From: JABHIE01 sp964584805 | GTDB lineage: Bacteria; Planctomycetota; UBA1135 | Reading direction: 5' to 3' | Assembly: GCA_964584805.1 (NCBI GenBank) | Contig: CAZPAY010000006.1 | Span: 50,280-114,279 of the forward strand | Length of the DNA stretch: 64,000 bases | Shown: piece by piece, positions 35,482 to 43,708 of the stretch | How the letters are laid out: the number at the start of each line of letters is the position of its first letter | Position numbering within the stretch: position 1 is the stretch's first letter | Position numbers and translations under genes: made by a program | The notes under the pieces: generated by a model | What the model saw: the letters and a program-made list of their open reading frames with translations, nothing else | Databases searched by the model: none | Told to the model about the DNA's origin: nothing

Positions 35482-35743
35482 CTTTGTCCTCTGAAAGGCT
35501 GTGGATTTGAGTCAAATACGTATCCGTGAGCGGATCGTTGACGATAAATTCAAGCTCTTGTGCGGATTTATGCATTGCCGCTTTTTCGTTTACGGCGCGC
35601 TCAAGTGCGATTTTTTCTTCCTTGCTCGCATGTGCGAGATGGGTCAAAGAGGGCAGCAGAATGAAGGCGCCAACGGCCAACACCGCCAACCACATCACGG
35701 CTTCGATGCCGCGGTGGCGGGCGGTGTCGCGGCGACTCGTCAC
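35474..35743 (-). CDS. FtsB/DivIC-like septum-formation-initiator family protein
   Basis: A small bitopic membrane protein of 89 residues: a basic start (MTSRRDTARHRGIE), one membrane helix (VMWLAVLAVGAFILLPSL) and a coiled coil (KEEKIALERAVNEKAAMHKS) ending in a short acidic segment after VNDPLTDTYLTQ, which resembles the N-D-P-x-x-x-E motif that closes the FtsB/DivIC coil. Its position directly after eno repeats the eno-ftsB order of many bacteria. It starts with GTG overlapping the eno stop (TAGTG). The identification rests on architecture and gene order more than on sequence identity. Confidence 0.6.
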   Translation of the reverse strand: MTSRRDTARHRGIEAVMWLAVLAVGAFILLPSLTHLAHASKEEKIALERAVNEKAAMHKSAQELEFIVNDPLTDTYLTQIHSLSEDKDD

Positions 35744-37008
35744 TAGAGCGGCAATGGGCTGCCGTAGCGGGCGGATTTACCGAGCCATTCTTCGATACGA
35801 AGAAGACGGTTGTATTTCGCGACCCGATCCGAGCGGCATGGAGCCCCCGTCTTAATCTGGCCAGCACCCACGGCAACGGCAAGGTCAGCGATAAAGGTGT
35901 CTTCCGTCTCGCCGGAGCGATGAGAAATTACGGTCGTGAAATTGGCCTCTTTCGCCAAGTCGATGGCTTGCATCGTTTCGGTTAAAGTGCCGATTTGATT
36001 CAGCTTAATCAAAATGGAATTGGCGCTATCTTCGTCAATGCCGCGCTGCAGACGGACAGGGTTGGTCACGAAAAGATCATCACCCACTAGCTGGATGTCG
36101 TCGCCCATGGTATTGACTAAGTTGCCCCAACCCGCCCAGTCGTCTTCGGCGAGCCCGTCTTCGATGCTCACGATGGGGTATTTGTTGACCCAGTCGGCGT
36201 AGACAGCAATCAGCGCATCGACCGAATGGACGCCGCCATCAAAGTGGTACATGCCGTCGCGGTAAATCTCAGTGGATGCGACATCGAGGCAGATGCCCAT
36301 GCCTTTTTCACTGGCCTCGAGGCCGGCCATGCCGATGGCTTCAATGAGAAGCTCGACGGCCTCTTCGTTGGAGCCGAGGTTGGGGGCAAAGCCGCCTTCG
36401 TCGCCGATGGAGGTGGAATACCCCTTTTGCTTGAGCAGGCTTTTGAGCGCGGCGTAAGTTTCGGCACCCCAGCGCAAACCTTCCGCAAAGTTAGGCGCGC
36501 CGAGTGGTTGCACCATGAACTCTTGGAAGTCGACATTGTTGTCGGCATGCTCGCCGCCATTGAGGACATTCATCATGGGGGCGGGCAAGCGGCTTGCTGA
36601 TGCGCCGCCGAGATAACGGAACAGAGGCAAACCCGCGTCTTCCGCAGCAGCCACGGCATTGGCCATCGAAATGCCCAAAAGCGCGTTGGCGCCATAGCCC
36701 GATTTGTTTTCGGTGCCGTCAAGCTCAAGCAGCGCGCGGTCAAGCTCTTCTTGGCTGTCTGCGTCAAGCCCGATGAGGTGCGGCGCGAGCATTTCGTTGA
36801 CATTATGGACGGCAGTCTGCACGCCCTTTCCGCCGTAGCGTTTGTCGCCATCGCGCATTTCGAGAGCCTCGTGAGCACCGGTGGATGCGCCAGAAGGCAC
36901 ACACGCGCGGCCACTTGAGCCCGTTGCTAGATCGACTTCGACCTCGAGGGTAGGATTGCCGCGTGAATCAAGGATTTCACGGCCATGGATACGGATGATT
37001 TCAGTCAT
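35743..37008 (-). CDS. eno: Enolase
   Basis: Glycolytic enzyme converting 2-phosphoglycerate to phosphoenolpyruvate; cytoplasmic dimer or octamer. The start MTEIIRIHGREILDSRGNPT is canonical, GASTGAHEALEMRDGD gives the flexible active-site loop, VSIEDGLAEDDWAGW and VGDDLFVTNPVRL hold metal ligands, and SHRSGETEDTFIADLAV is the C-terminal signature. ILIKLNQIGT contains the catalytic Lys. 421 residues, near the E. coli length (432). It is the first gene of the long leftward run and is followed by an ftsB-like gene. Confidence 0.98.
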   Translation of the reverse strand: MTEIIRIHGREILDSRGNPTLEVEVDLATGSSGRACVPSGASTGAHEALEMRDGDKRYGGKGVQTAVHNVNEMLAPHLIGLDADSQEELDRALLELDGTENKSGYGANALLGISMANAVAAAEDAGLPLFRYLGGASASRLPAPMMNVLNGGEHADNNVDFQEFMVQPLGAPNFAEGLRWGAETYAALKSLLKQKGYSTSIGDEGGFAPNLGSNEEAVELLIEAIGMAGLEASEKGMGICLDVASTEIYRDGMYHFDGGVHSVDALIAVYADWVNKYPIVSIEDGLAEDDWAGWGNLVNTMGDDIQLVGDDLFVTNPVRLQRGIDEDSANSILIKLNQIGTLTETMQAIDLAKEANFTTVISHRSGETEDTFIADLAVAVGAGQIKTGAPCRSDRVAKYNRLLRIEEWLGKSARYGSPLPL

Positions 37009-37082
37009 GGTTTTGGGGGGCTGGGCGGGTGAGTTATCCTAGCGTTTTGGCAGGGAATCCTCCATATGAAGTGCGGTACAAT

Positions 37083-38726
37083 ATGGGCTTGCTTTCCATC
37101 CAAGACATCGATTACCGATACGGTTCCCAAATCATCTACCAAGAGGCGTCCCTCAAGGTAGAAGACAACTGGAAAGTTGGTCTCATCGGCCCCAATGGGT
37201 CAGGTAAAACCACGCTTTTTCGGTTGATTACGGGCCAAGATAAGCCTGAAGCGGGCGAGATTGGCTTGCCGTCCAAAACGCACATCGGCTACTTTGACCA
37301 AAAAGTAGGCGAAATGCAGGGTTGTGGCGTGGTGGAGCAGGCCATCCGATGCTCGGGGCGTGTGGCAGAATTGCGCGGTTTGCTTGAGACTCTTGAGCAT
37401 GACATGGGCGACCCTGACAAGTTTGATGACCTCGATAAGCTGATGGCGCGGTATTCCGGTCTGCAAAATGAGTTCCAAACTCTTGGCGGCTATGACCTAG
37501 AGCCCCGTGCCCGTGAGATTTTGGGCGGTTTGGGCTTTTCGCCCGAGCGGATGAGCCAGCAGGTCGAGGTTTTATCCGGTGGCTGGAAGATGCGCGTGTC
37601 ATTGGCGGGGATTTTGTTGCAAGCACCCGAGATTTTGCTACTTGACGAGCCAACCAACCACCTTGATCTTGAAAGCATTATTTGGCTTGAGAATTTCATC
37701 CGAGATTACCGAGGCATGGTCGTCATGACTTGCCACGACCACGAGTTCATGAATCGCGTGGTCGATCGCATCGTAGAGATTGACGAGGGGCGTTTGCGCC
37801 TATTCCCCGGCGATTATGATTTTTATCTTGCGCAACGAGAGATGGAAGATTCTCAACGGATGGCAGCCTTTGAGCGTCAAGAAAAGCAAATTGGCCGCGA
37901 GATGAAGTTTATAAATGCCTTCCGCTCGAAAGCGCGCCAAGCGTCGATGGTGCAAAGTCGTATCCGCGCGCTCGGCAAAATGGACAAACTTGAGCCACCG
38001 CGTTCGCGGAAGCAGCGTTTGCATTTTCGCATCCCACCGACTGCGCGCTCAGGCAACGACATCTTTGTTGGTGAAGGCGTAGAGAAGGCTTATGGTGACA
38101 ATATCGTTTTGCTTGATGTCGATTGGCATGTGCGCCGACAAGAGAGATGGGCCGTAATGGGGGTCAACGGGGCCGGCAAGACGACTTTATTAAAAATCGT
38201 CAAAGGCGAGGTTGAGGCCGATGGTGGGCGCGCCAAGTTGGGTGCGTCACTGCAATTTGGTTATTTTGCCCAGCACTCGACAGAAATGCTGCACGCGCAA
38301 GAAACGGTCATCAACACCATGCTCGGCGAGTTCCCCGGCGAATCGATTGGCAGTATCCGTAAATGCCTCGCGTGTTTTGGTTTTGACTCGGGCGACTTAG
38401 ACAAGACGACTTCTGTGTTGTCAGGTGGTGAAAAATCACGCCTCGTTTTAGCTCGTATGCTTTACAAGCCGCCCAACCTTCTGGTGCTCGACGAGCCGAC
38501 AAACCACCTTGATGTCGAATCCCGCCAGGCTCTGATTGACGCTTTAAAGAGCTACGACGGCACGATTTTGTTCGTGAGTCACGACCGCCACTTCCTTGAT
38601 GCTATCGCAACAAATGTAATTGAAATCGAGCAAGGCGAGGCGAAAGTCTTCCACGGCGGCTATCACAATTATGTCGAGCGTTCGGGGCATCAAGCTCCTG
38701 GCGCGCCAACTCGCGCAAACGGGTAA
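37083..38726 (+). CDS. ABC-F family ATPase (ribosome-associated)
   Basis: A soluble protein with two ABC ATPase domains and no membrane helices. The ATG at 37083 (MGLLSIQDIDYRYGSQ) is preferred over a GTG 54 bases upstream. First domain: Walker A GPNGSGKT, signature LSGGWKMRVSLAG, Walker B LLLDEPTNHLDLES. A basic helical linker of the P-site tRNA interaction motif type joins the halves (about 245-320, REMEDSQRMAAFERQEKQIG). Second domain: GVNGAGKT, LSGGEKSRL, LVLDEPTNHLDVES. It resembles YheS/Uup/YbiT rather than EttA, but the subfamily is uncertain. ABC-F proteins act on stalled ribosomes or give target protection against antibiotics. pssA follows after 9 bases. Confidence 0.93.
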   Translation: MGLLSIQDIDYRYGSQIIYQEASLKVEDNWKVGLIGPNGSGKTTLFRLITGQDKPEAGEIGLPSKTHIGYFDQKVGEMQGCGVVEQAIRCSGRVAELRGLLETLEHDMGDPDKFDDLDKLMARYSGLQNEFQTLGGYDLEPRAREILGGLGFSPERMSQQVEVLSGGWKMRVSLAGILLQAPEILLLDEPTNHLDLESIIWLENFIRDYRGMVVMTCHDHEFMNRVVDRIVEIDEGRLRLFPGDYDFYLAQREMEDSQRMAAFERQEKQIGREMKFINAFRSKARQASMVQSRIRALGKMDKLEPPRSRKQRLHFRIPPTARSGNDIFVGEGVEKAYGDNIVLLDVDWHVRRQERWAVMGVNGAGKTTLLKIVKGEVEADGGRAKLGASLQFGYFAQHSTEMLHAQETVINTMLGEFPGESIGSIRKCLACFGFDSGDLDKTTSVLSGGEKSRLVLARMLYKPPNLLVLDEPTNHLDVESRQALIDALKSYDGTILFVSHDRHFLDAIATNVIEIEQGEAKVFHGGYHNYVERSGHQAPGAPTRANG

Positions 38727-38735
38727 AATCTGCCC

Positions 38736-39575
38736 ATGCCTTCGAGCCATCGCTTTAGCCGCCCTGTGAGTCATTTACCGAGTCTTGTGACTCTGGGTAA
38801 TTTAGCATGCGGAGTGGGCGCCATTTTGCTCTCCATTCAAGCGGCCATGGGCGAGGGTGAGCCAATCAAGCTCTACCACGCGGCTTGGTGGTTGTTTTTG
38901 GCATCCGTGCTCGACGGCCTCGATGGGAAAGTCGCTCGCCTGACCAATTCCATGTCAGATTTGGGCGCACAGCTCGATAGTTTTGCCGATGCCATCACCT
39001 TTGGAGTTGCTCCAACCGTGATGCTGTCGACGCTTGTTTTCTTGGTCGCACCAGACCTCGGTATTAAATTACACCCTCGATTGTTGATGGTGGCTCCGAT
39101 TATATATTCCTGTTGTGCGATTTTGCGTTTAGCGCGCTACAACATTGAACATGAAACCGTTGATTCAAGTAAAGACAATTCAGGTTTCACAGGTCTTCCT
39201 TCACCCGGCGCCGGCGGTTTGCCGATTGCTATGGTCCTTCTGTATTTTGGTTTACAAGACACAGCCATTTTTGTTGTGAGCGATTCTTTGCTTCACACCA
39301 TTCAAGTCGCTCTTGTTTGGGCCGCTCCCTATGTGACAATCCTTTTAGGGATTCTGATGGTCTCGCGTGTGCCTTACCCACATTTTTTCTCATGGATGAC
39401 TCGGCACCGTGCACCCGTCCGTGCTTTGGCGGAAGTTGTCATTTTGGCGGGTTTGCTGATGGTTGAGCCTGAGATTGCCCTCTTCCTGTCGATTAGCCTT
39501 TACCTTGCTGTTCCGCCTCTTTTGCACATCCCTGCAATGCTTCGTCAGCCGACAAAAACGGTCGTTCACGATTAG
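38736..39575 (+). CDS. pssA: CDP-diacylglycerol-serine O-phosphatidyltransferase
   Basis: Integral membrane enzyme that makes phosphatidylserine from CDP-diacylglycerol and serine. The CDP-alcohol phosphotransferase motif is intact: DGLDGKVARLTNSMSD followed by GAQLDSFAD, giving the D-G-x2-A-R-x8-G-x3-D-x3-D pattern. FGVAPTVMLSTLVF and SGFTGLPSPGAGG are typical of the PssA subfamily. 279 residues with about seven hydrophobic segments. No psd gene (phosphatidylserine decarboxylase) is nearby. It lies between the ABC-F gene and folK in a tight rightward run. Confidence 0.93.
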   Translation: MPSSHRFSRPVSHLPSLVTLGNLACGVGAILLSIQAAMGEGEPIKLYHAAWWLFLASVLDGLDGKVARLTNSMSDLGAQLDSFADAITFGVAPTVMLSTLVFLVAPDLGIKLHPRLLMVAPIIYSCCAILRLARYNIEHETVDSSKDNSGFTGLPSPGAGGLPIAMVLLYFGLQDTAIFVVSDSLLHTIQVALVWAAPYVTILLGILMVSRVPYPHFFSWMTRHRAPVRALAEVVILAGLLMVEPEIALFLSISLYLAVPPLLHIPAMLRQPTKTVVHD

Positions 39576-39584
39576 TTTCTGGGC

Positions 39585-40040
39585 ATGATGATGCGCGACT
39601 TGTTTTTGGGTTTTGGGTCGAATCTTGGAGACCGCGCTGCGCATCTATCTCACGCATGGCGTGCTTTTTCTGCGATTCCAGATGTTTACCCTGTTGCTCT
39701 GAGCACTTTCTTGGATACAGATCCTGTGGGTTGCCCCAATGGCCAGCCAACCTTCCTGAACGCTGTCGCACATTTTCGCACTGGCTTGTCTGCGGAGGTG
39801 CTCCTCAATCATGCCTTGCGAATCGAACTTGACCGTGGCCGTGTGCGTGATGTCCCAAACGGCCCGCGTACTCTTGACATTGACATCCTGCTGCTCGGTG
39901 ATGAAACCCACTCCTCACCGGGTTTGTTGATTCCGCACCCACGCATGCATTTGCGAGATTTCGTCTTGATGCCTCTAGCTGAAATTGCGCCAGATGTTGC
40001 CGCACGATTTCAAACTCGTGCTGAGACTCAATCGGTATGA
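39585..40040 (+). CDS. folK: 2-amino-4-hydroxy-6-hydroxymethyldihydropteridine pyrophosphokinase (HPPK)
   Basis: Folate-pathway enzyme that transfers pyrophosphate from ATP to the pterin alcohol. LGFGSNLGDRAAHL at the N-terminus and GPRTLDIDILLLGD (metal and ATP binding) are the two HPPK signatures; IPHPRMHLRDFVLMPLAEI completes the fold. 151 residues. Three consecutive Met codons make the start ambiguous by up to two codons. Its stop overlaps panC as ATGA. No folP or folB in the window. Confidence 0.95.
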   Translation: MMMRDLFLGFGSNLGDRAAHLSHAWRAFSAIPDVYPVALSTFLDTDPVGCPNGQPTFLNAVAHFRTGLSAEVLLNHALRIELDRGRVRDVPNGPRTLDIDILLLGDETHSSPGLLIPHPRMHLRDFVLMPLAEIAPDVAARFQTRAETQSV

Positions 40041-40891
40041 TTCGACTCCACAATCTTGTTGAGCTCCGGGAATGGCGTGCCTCCCTTGCCTTTGATTGCT
40101 CTGTTGGCTTTGTCCCAACGATGGGGGCTCTACATGATGGCCATGCTTCCTTAGTCGAGCGAGCCGTAAAGGAGAATGATGAAGTATTAGCATCTATTTT
40201 TGTAAATCCAACTCAATTCCAAGAGTTGGTTGACCTCGATCGATATCCTCGCACTCTCGATCAAGACTGCGCTGTCCTTGAGCGACTCGGCGCAACGGCT
40301 GTTTATTTGCCTACCGAAAGAGATATGTACCCGCGTGGTTTCCAAACTCGGGTTGAGCCTGGGCAAGGCGCTGAGTTGTACGAGGGCGAAAAGCGACCGG
40401 GGCATTTCACGGGCATGCTAACGGTGGTCTTAAAACTGTTTCAGCAAACGCATGCCCGGCGAGCTTATTTTGGTGAAAAAGATGCTCAGCAACTCTTTCT
40501 TGTGCGGCGCATGGTCGAAGATCTCGATTTAGATGTTGAAATACTTCCGTGTGAAACGATTCGTGAGGCAGATGGCTTAGCTATGTCGAGTCGAAATGCA
40601 CGCCTGTCCACCGCTGAGCGCAAAGTGTCCGCAGGACTTTGGCAGGCACTATTGGCAGCAAAAGAGCAGTTCCATGCTGGGTGCCGGGATATTGAGCCTC
40701 TTCAGCACGCTATGCTGAAGGTGTTAAAGCCGCTACCTCTTGAAATTGAATACGCGGCGGTCATTGATGAACGGACTTTTTGCCCACCACAAACGGAATG
40801 CGCCATCAAGGGGCAAAGTTGGCGCGCCATTGTTGCGGTTCGTATTGGCACGGCTCGCTTGATCGATAACACTTTGCTTGGCGATGCTTGA
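40037..40891 (+). CDS. panC: Pantothenate synthetase (pantoate-beta-alanine ligase)
   Basis: Condenses pantoate and beta-alanine with ATP to give pantothenate for coenzyme A. FVPTMGALHDGHASLV holds the HIGH-like motif, SIFVNPTQF the pantoate pocket, and YFGEKDAQQLFLVRRMV and SSRNARLS the KMSKS-like region. 284 residues is the usual size. The start overlaps folK (ATGA) and the end overlaps ispE by 8 bases, so translation of the three is probably coupled. Confidence 0.97.
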   Translation: MIRLHNLVELREWRASLAFDCSVGFVPTMGALHDGHASLVERAVKENDEVLASIFVNPTQFQELVDLDRYPRTLDQDCAVLERLGATAVYLPTERDMYPRGFQTRVEPGQGAELYEGEKRPGHFTGMLTVVLKLFQQTHARRAYFGEKDAQQLFLVRRMVEDLDLDVEILPCETIREADGLAMSSRNARLSTAERKVSAGLWQALLAAKEQFHAGCRDIEPLQHAMLKVLKPLPLEIEYAAVIDERTFCPPQTECAIKGQSWRAIVAVRIGTARLIDNTLLGDA

Positions 40892-41717
40892 AATCCTAGC
40901 ACCTGCAAAACTCAACTGGACCCTCGATGTTATCGGGAAGCGCCCTGACGGTTTTCATGAGTTGTTAAGTTGGTTTGTTCCCATTGCACTTTGTGATGTG
41001 CTGTCCCTGACCACAGCCGAGGGCCTTGACTCTTCGCTTCAGGTCTCAGGGCCGGAAAGTGCTGGCGTGCCACAAGATGCTTCGAATTTGATTTGTCGTG
41101 CTGAAGCTCTTTGGCGTAAGTGTGGCGGTGTTGCCCCTCATGTGCATTGGCAACTTGAAAAGTTCATTCCACATGGTGCCGGTCTTGGGGGAGGTTCGAG
41201 TGATGCCGCCGCCGCTCTGCGGCTATTGCAGAAAACAGCGACGCACGCATTGCCGCTAGCTGAACTCGTCGAGATTGCCGACCGTCTTGGTAGTGATGTT
41301 CCGTTCTTCCTTGACCCCACTCAAGCAGAGTTGCGTGCTGGCCGCGGTGAGGTCGTCTTGGCGCGACAGTCACTCTCGCACACACAAGAGCACTTCGTCC
41401 TTGCGCTACCTTCTTTTGGATGTTCTACTCCCGCTGTCTATCGAGCTACCAACGCGCCAATCCTAGAGGCCACAGTCCAGCCAAAGCGACACCCACTTCC
41501 GGCCCTTCCTACCCAGAATCAACTCGAAGAGGCTGCGCATCGCGCTTATCCAGAGTTGGCTGCTTTCGCTCAATCACTTCAGTCGTTCGCTGACTTCCAT
41601 CTCAGCGGTAGCGGCTCTTGTTATTTCGCCGTTTGCCCTGACCATGCTGCTGCCGAGTTGCTGGCTTCCCGACTAGAGAATGTCGCTCACTACATCCAAG
41701 TCGTCCCTTTTCAATGA
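40884..41717 (+). CDS. ispE: 4-diphosphocytidyl-2-C-methyl-D-erythritol kinase
   Basis: GHMP-family kinase of the non-mevalonate (MEP) isoprenoid pathway. The ATG at 40884 gives MLEILAPAKLNWTLDVIGKR, where APAKLN is the substrate loop; DGFHELLSWFVPI follows as usual. The ATP-binding motif is HGAGLGGGSSDAAAALRLL and the C-terminal glycine motif is LSGSGSCYFAV. 277 residues. It shows the organism uses the MEP pathway. It overlaps panC by 8 bases and the aroDEK fusion by ATGA. Confidence 0.96.
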   Translation: MLEILAPAKLNWTLDVIGKRPDGFHELLSWFVPIALCDVLSLTTAEGLDSSLQVSGPESAGVPQDASNLICRAEALWRKCGGVAPHVHWQLEKFIPHGAGLGGGSSDAAAALRLLQKTATHALPLAELVEIADRLGSDVPFFLDPTQAELRAGRGEVVLARQSLSHTQEHFVLALPSFGCSTPAVYRATNAPILEATVQPKRHPLPALPTQNQLEEAAHRAYPELAAFAQSLQSFADFHLSGSGSCYFAVCPDHAAAELLASRLENVAHYIQVVPFQ

Positions 41718-43699
41718 CCCCAAGAAGCCCGCAATGGACGCTCTCCCAATACGGGGATGATGCCGCTTTGCTGCGTCGACGCGCTGTGCTTCATGGTCAT
41801 CTTTCGGAATTGCGGCTTGACTTATGCCCTGCCGATATTGACTTAGAGACCATTTTTCATGGATTGCCGTGGTTGGCCACTTGCCTGCCGGAAGCCGAGG
41901 GGGGGCAATTCCGAGGTTCGGCTGAGGAGCATTCCGCTCGGTTGGCCCATGCTGCTGAAGCCGGCGCCAAATGGCTTGATTGCCCGCTATCTTTGCCTTT
42001 GCCGGTTGATTCGCGTGCCGCACAAACGAGGTGGATTCATTCCTGCCACATGAAGAAAGCAGAGGGCGGAGCTAAGGGAATTCTGGCTCATTTACGCCAG
42101 CGCATGCGACACGGTGATGTCGGGAAATTAGTGCTTTGGGCCGACACTTTTGAAGAAAGTATGGATGCCGTCAGCCTTCAAGCCGAGGCAGGCCCAGATT
42201 TTATTGTGTTTGCTCAAGGCCCTGGCGGGGAGGCTTCTCGATTGTGGTCGCTCGCGCTTGGCGCGCCATGGGCCTATGGGTGTTGGCCGAATTTAGCCAC
42301 AGCCGAGGGTCAGATAGATGTTTTTTCGAACCCAATTCTGGGTCCAGCACCAAGAGTGTTTTCTGGTGTTATAGGGAAGCCAATTTCCCACTCTTTGAGC
42401 CCACTTCTTTGGCAGGCGGCCTATGCCCAAAATGGCACCCCCTCATTTCTCGCCTACGCAAGAATTGAGCCGAAGGGCGCCTTGGCCGACCTCTTGCGAG
42501 CGATTCCGCAGCCAAGCACTCCAGCCGTTTTCTCTATCACGACTCCTTTCAAAGAAGCGGCTTTCCAATTTGCAGATTCAGCTTCCTCAGCGGCCACCGC
42601 GGTTTCTGCAGCGAATTTGTTGATCCGCGTCCAAGGGGGGTGGGTGGCGCATCACACGGACGGTGACGGCGCGCTTAATGCCCTTGATTTGCAAGAATCC
42701 GAGCGACTTTTGATTTTAGGTGCAGGGGGCTCCGCCCGAGCCATTGGAGTCGCAGCCCTAGAAAGAGGCTTGCCTACAACTTTTGCAACGCGCGCTAAGG
42801 TTCCTGTCCCTGAAGGGTGTCGTAATCTTCTTCTGTCGAAACTGAAGCAAAATCGATTCGTATTTGATGCCGTCGTGCAGGCCACACCTGTTGGTTCGGC
42901 GCATCAGCCGGGCAACTTGCTCAAGGGATTCGCCCTGTCGCCGCACATGAAGGCCTTAGATTTGGTTTACGATCCCTTTGAGACAGATTTCTTGGCGCAA
43001 GCGAAAAAATCTGGAGCCCAACCCATCTCTGGCTTGACTATTTTGCGCCACCAAGCCGCCGTTGCGATGAATCTTTTAAGCCAAGAATTATCATCGACAG
43101 ATGCGGCGCCTTTTGCATTGTCTCTGCGCGCCCAACTATTGCTTGAGAGAGCCGTGCCATCGGCCCAAGAAGATGCTTGTTTGGTCTTAATCGGCTTGCG
43201 TGGAAGTGGCAAGACGACTCTAGGCCGCGCATTGGCCCAACAACTCGGTTTTGCTTTCCTTGATCTTGATAAAGAATTGTGGGGGAGGCATGAATCCCGC
43301 CAACGCAGTATCGGCATCGATAGCTTTGCCGAGTGGCTTCAATCCGACATCGCCGGTTTTCGTAAAGCCGAGTCGGAACTCTTCGTGGAACTTATTCACA
43401 GCAAGAGATGCGTTTTGGCCACCGGTGGCGGAATCATCGAATCAAGTATTGCGCGCGACCACTTATATGCCCATTCTCGCGTGATGTGGCTCGATGCGCC
43501 TTCTGCCGTTTGTCAAGCTCGCTGTTCGCATAGTGATCGGCCCGCTCTGACATCTCTCTCTCCAGAAGCAGAATGGGCATGTCTTTATGAAGAGCGCCAG
43601 CCGCTTTATGCCGAAGTCGCGAATCGTCGAGTGCCTACAGAGGGCAATCTTCAAGATTCTGTCGCTCTTCTCCATGAAGCCAAGCGCTCCTTCGATTAG
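41714..43699 (+). CDS. Trifunctional shikimate-pathway fusion: 3-dehydroquinate dehydratase I - shikimate dehydrogenase - shikimate kinase
   Basis: A 661-residue protein that joins three consecutive shikimate steps. Residues 1-215: type I dehydroquinase (AroD), with SELRLDL, the general base His112 in IHSCHM and the Schiff-base Lys138 in GKLVLWADT. Residues 217-480: shikimate dehydrogenase (AroE), with VIGKPISHSLSP (219 on), FSITTPFKEAA (catalytic Lys), HTDGDGAL (Asp; His replaces the usual Asn of NTDG) and LILGAGGSARAI for NADPH. Residues 488-661: shikimate kinase (AroK), with GLRGSGKT (494-501), FLDLDKE, ATGGGII and DRPAL. D-E fusions are known in plants and some bacteria; adding K at the C-terminus is unusual. 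It overlaps ispE by ATGA. Confidence 0.92.
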   Translation: MTPRSPQWTLSQYGDDAALLRRRAVLHGHLSELRLDLCPADIDLETIFHGLPWLATCLPEAEGGQFRGSAEEHSARLAHAAEAGAKWLDCPLSLPLPVDSRAAQTRWIHSCHMKKAEGGAKGILAHLRQRMRHGDVGKLVLWADTFEESMDAVSLQAEAGPDFIVFAQGPGGEASRLWSLALGAPWAYGCWPNLATAEGQIDVFSNPILGPAPRVFSGVIGKPISHSLSPLLWQAAYAQNGTPSFLAYARIEPKGALADLLRAIPQPSTPAVFSITTPFKEAAFQFADSASSAATAVSAANLLIRVQGGWVAHHTDGDGALNALDLQESERLLILGAGGSARAIGVAALERGLPTTFATRAKVPVPEGCRNLLLSKLKQNRFVFDAVVQATPVGSAHQPGNLLKGFALSPHMKALDLVYDPFETDFLAQAKKSGAQPISGLTILRHQAAVAMNLLSQELSSTDAAPFALSLRAQLLLERAVPSAQEDACLVLIGLRGSGKTTLGRALAQQLGFAFLDLDKELWGRHESRQRSIGIDSFAEWLQSDIAGFRKAESELFVELIHSKRCVLATGGGIIESSIARDHLYAHSRVMWLDAPSAVCQARCSHSDRPALTSLSPEAEWACLYEERQPLYAEVANRRVPTEGNLQDSVALLHEAKRSFD

Positions 43700-43708
43700 A
43701 CTGTCGCT

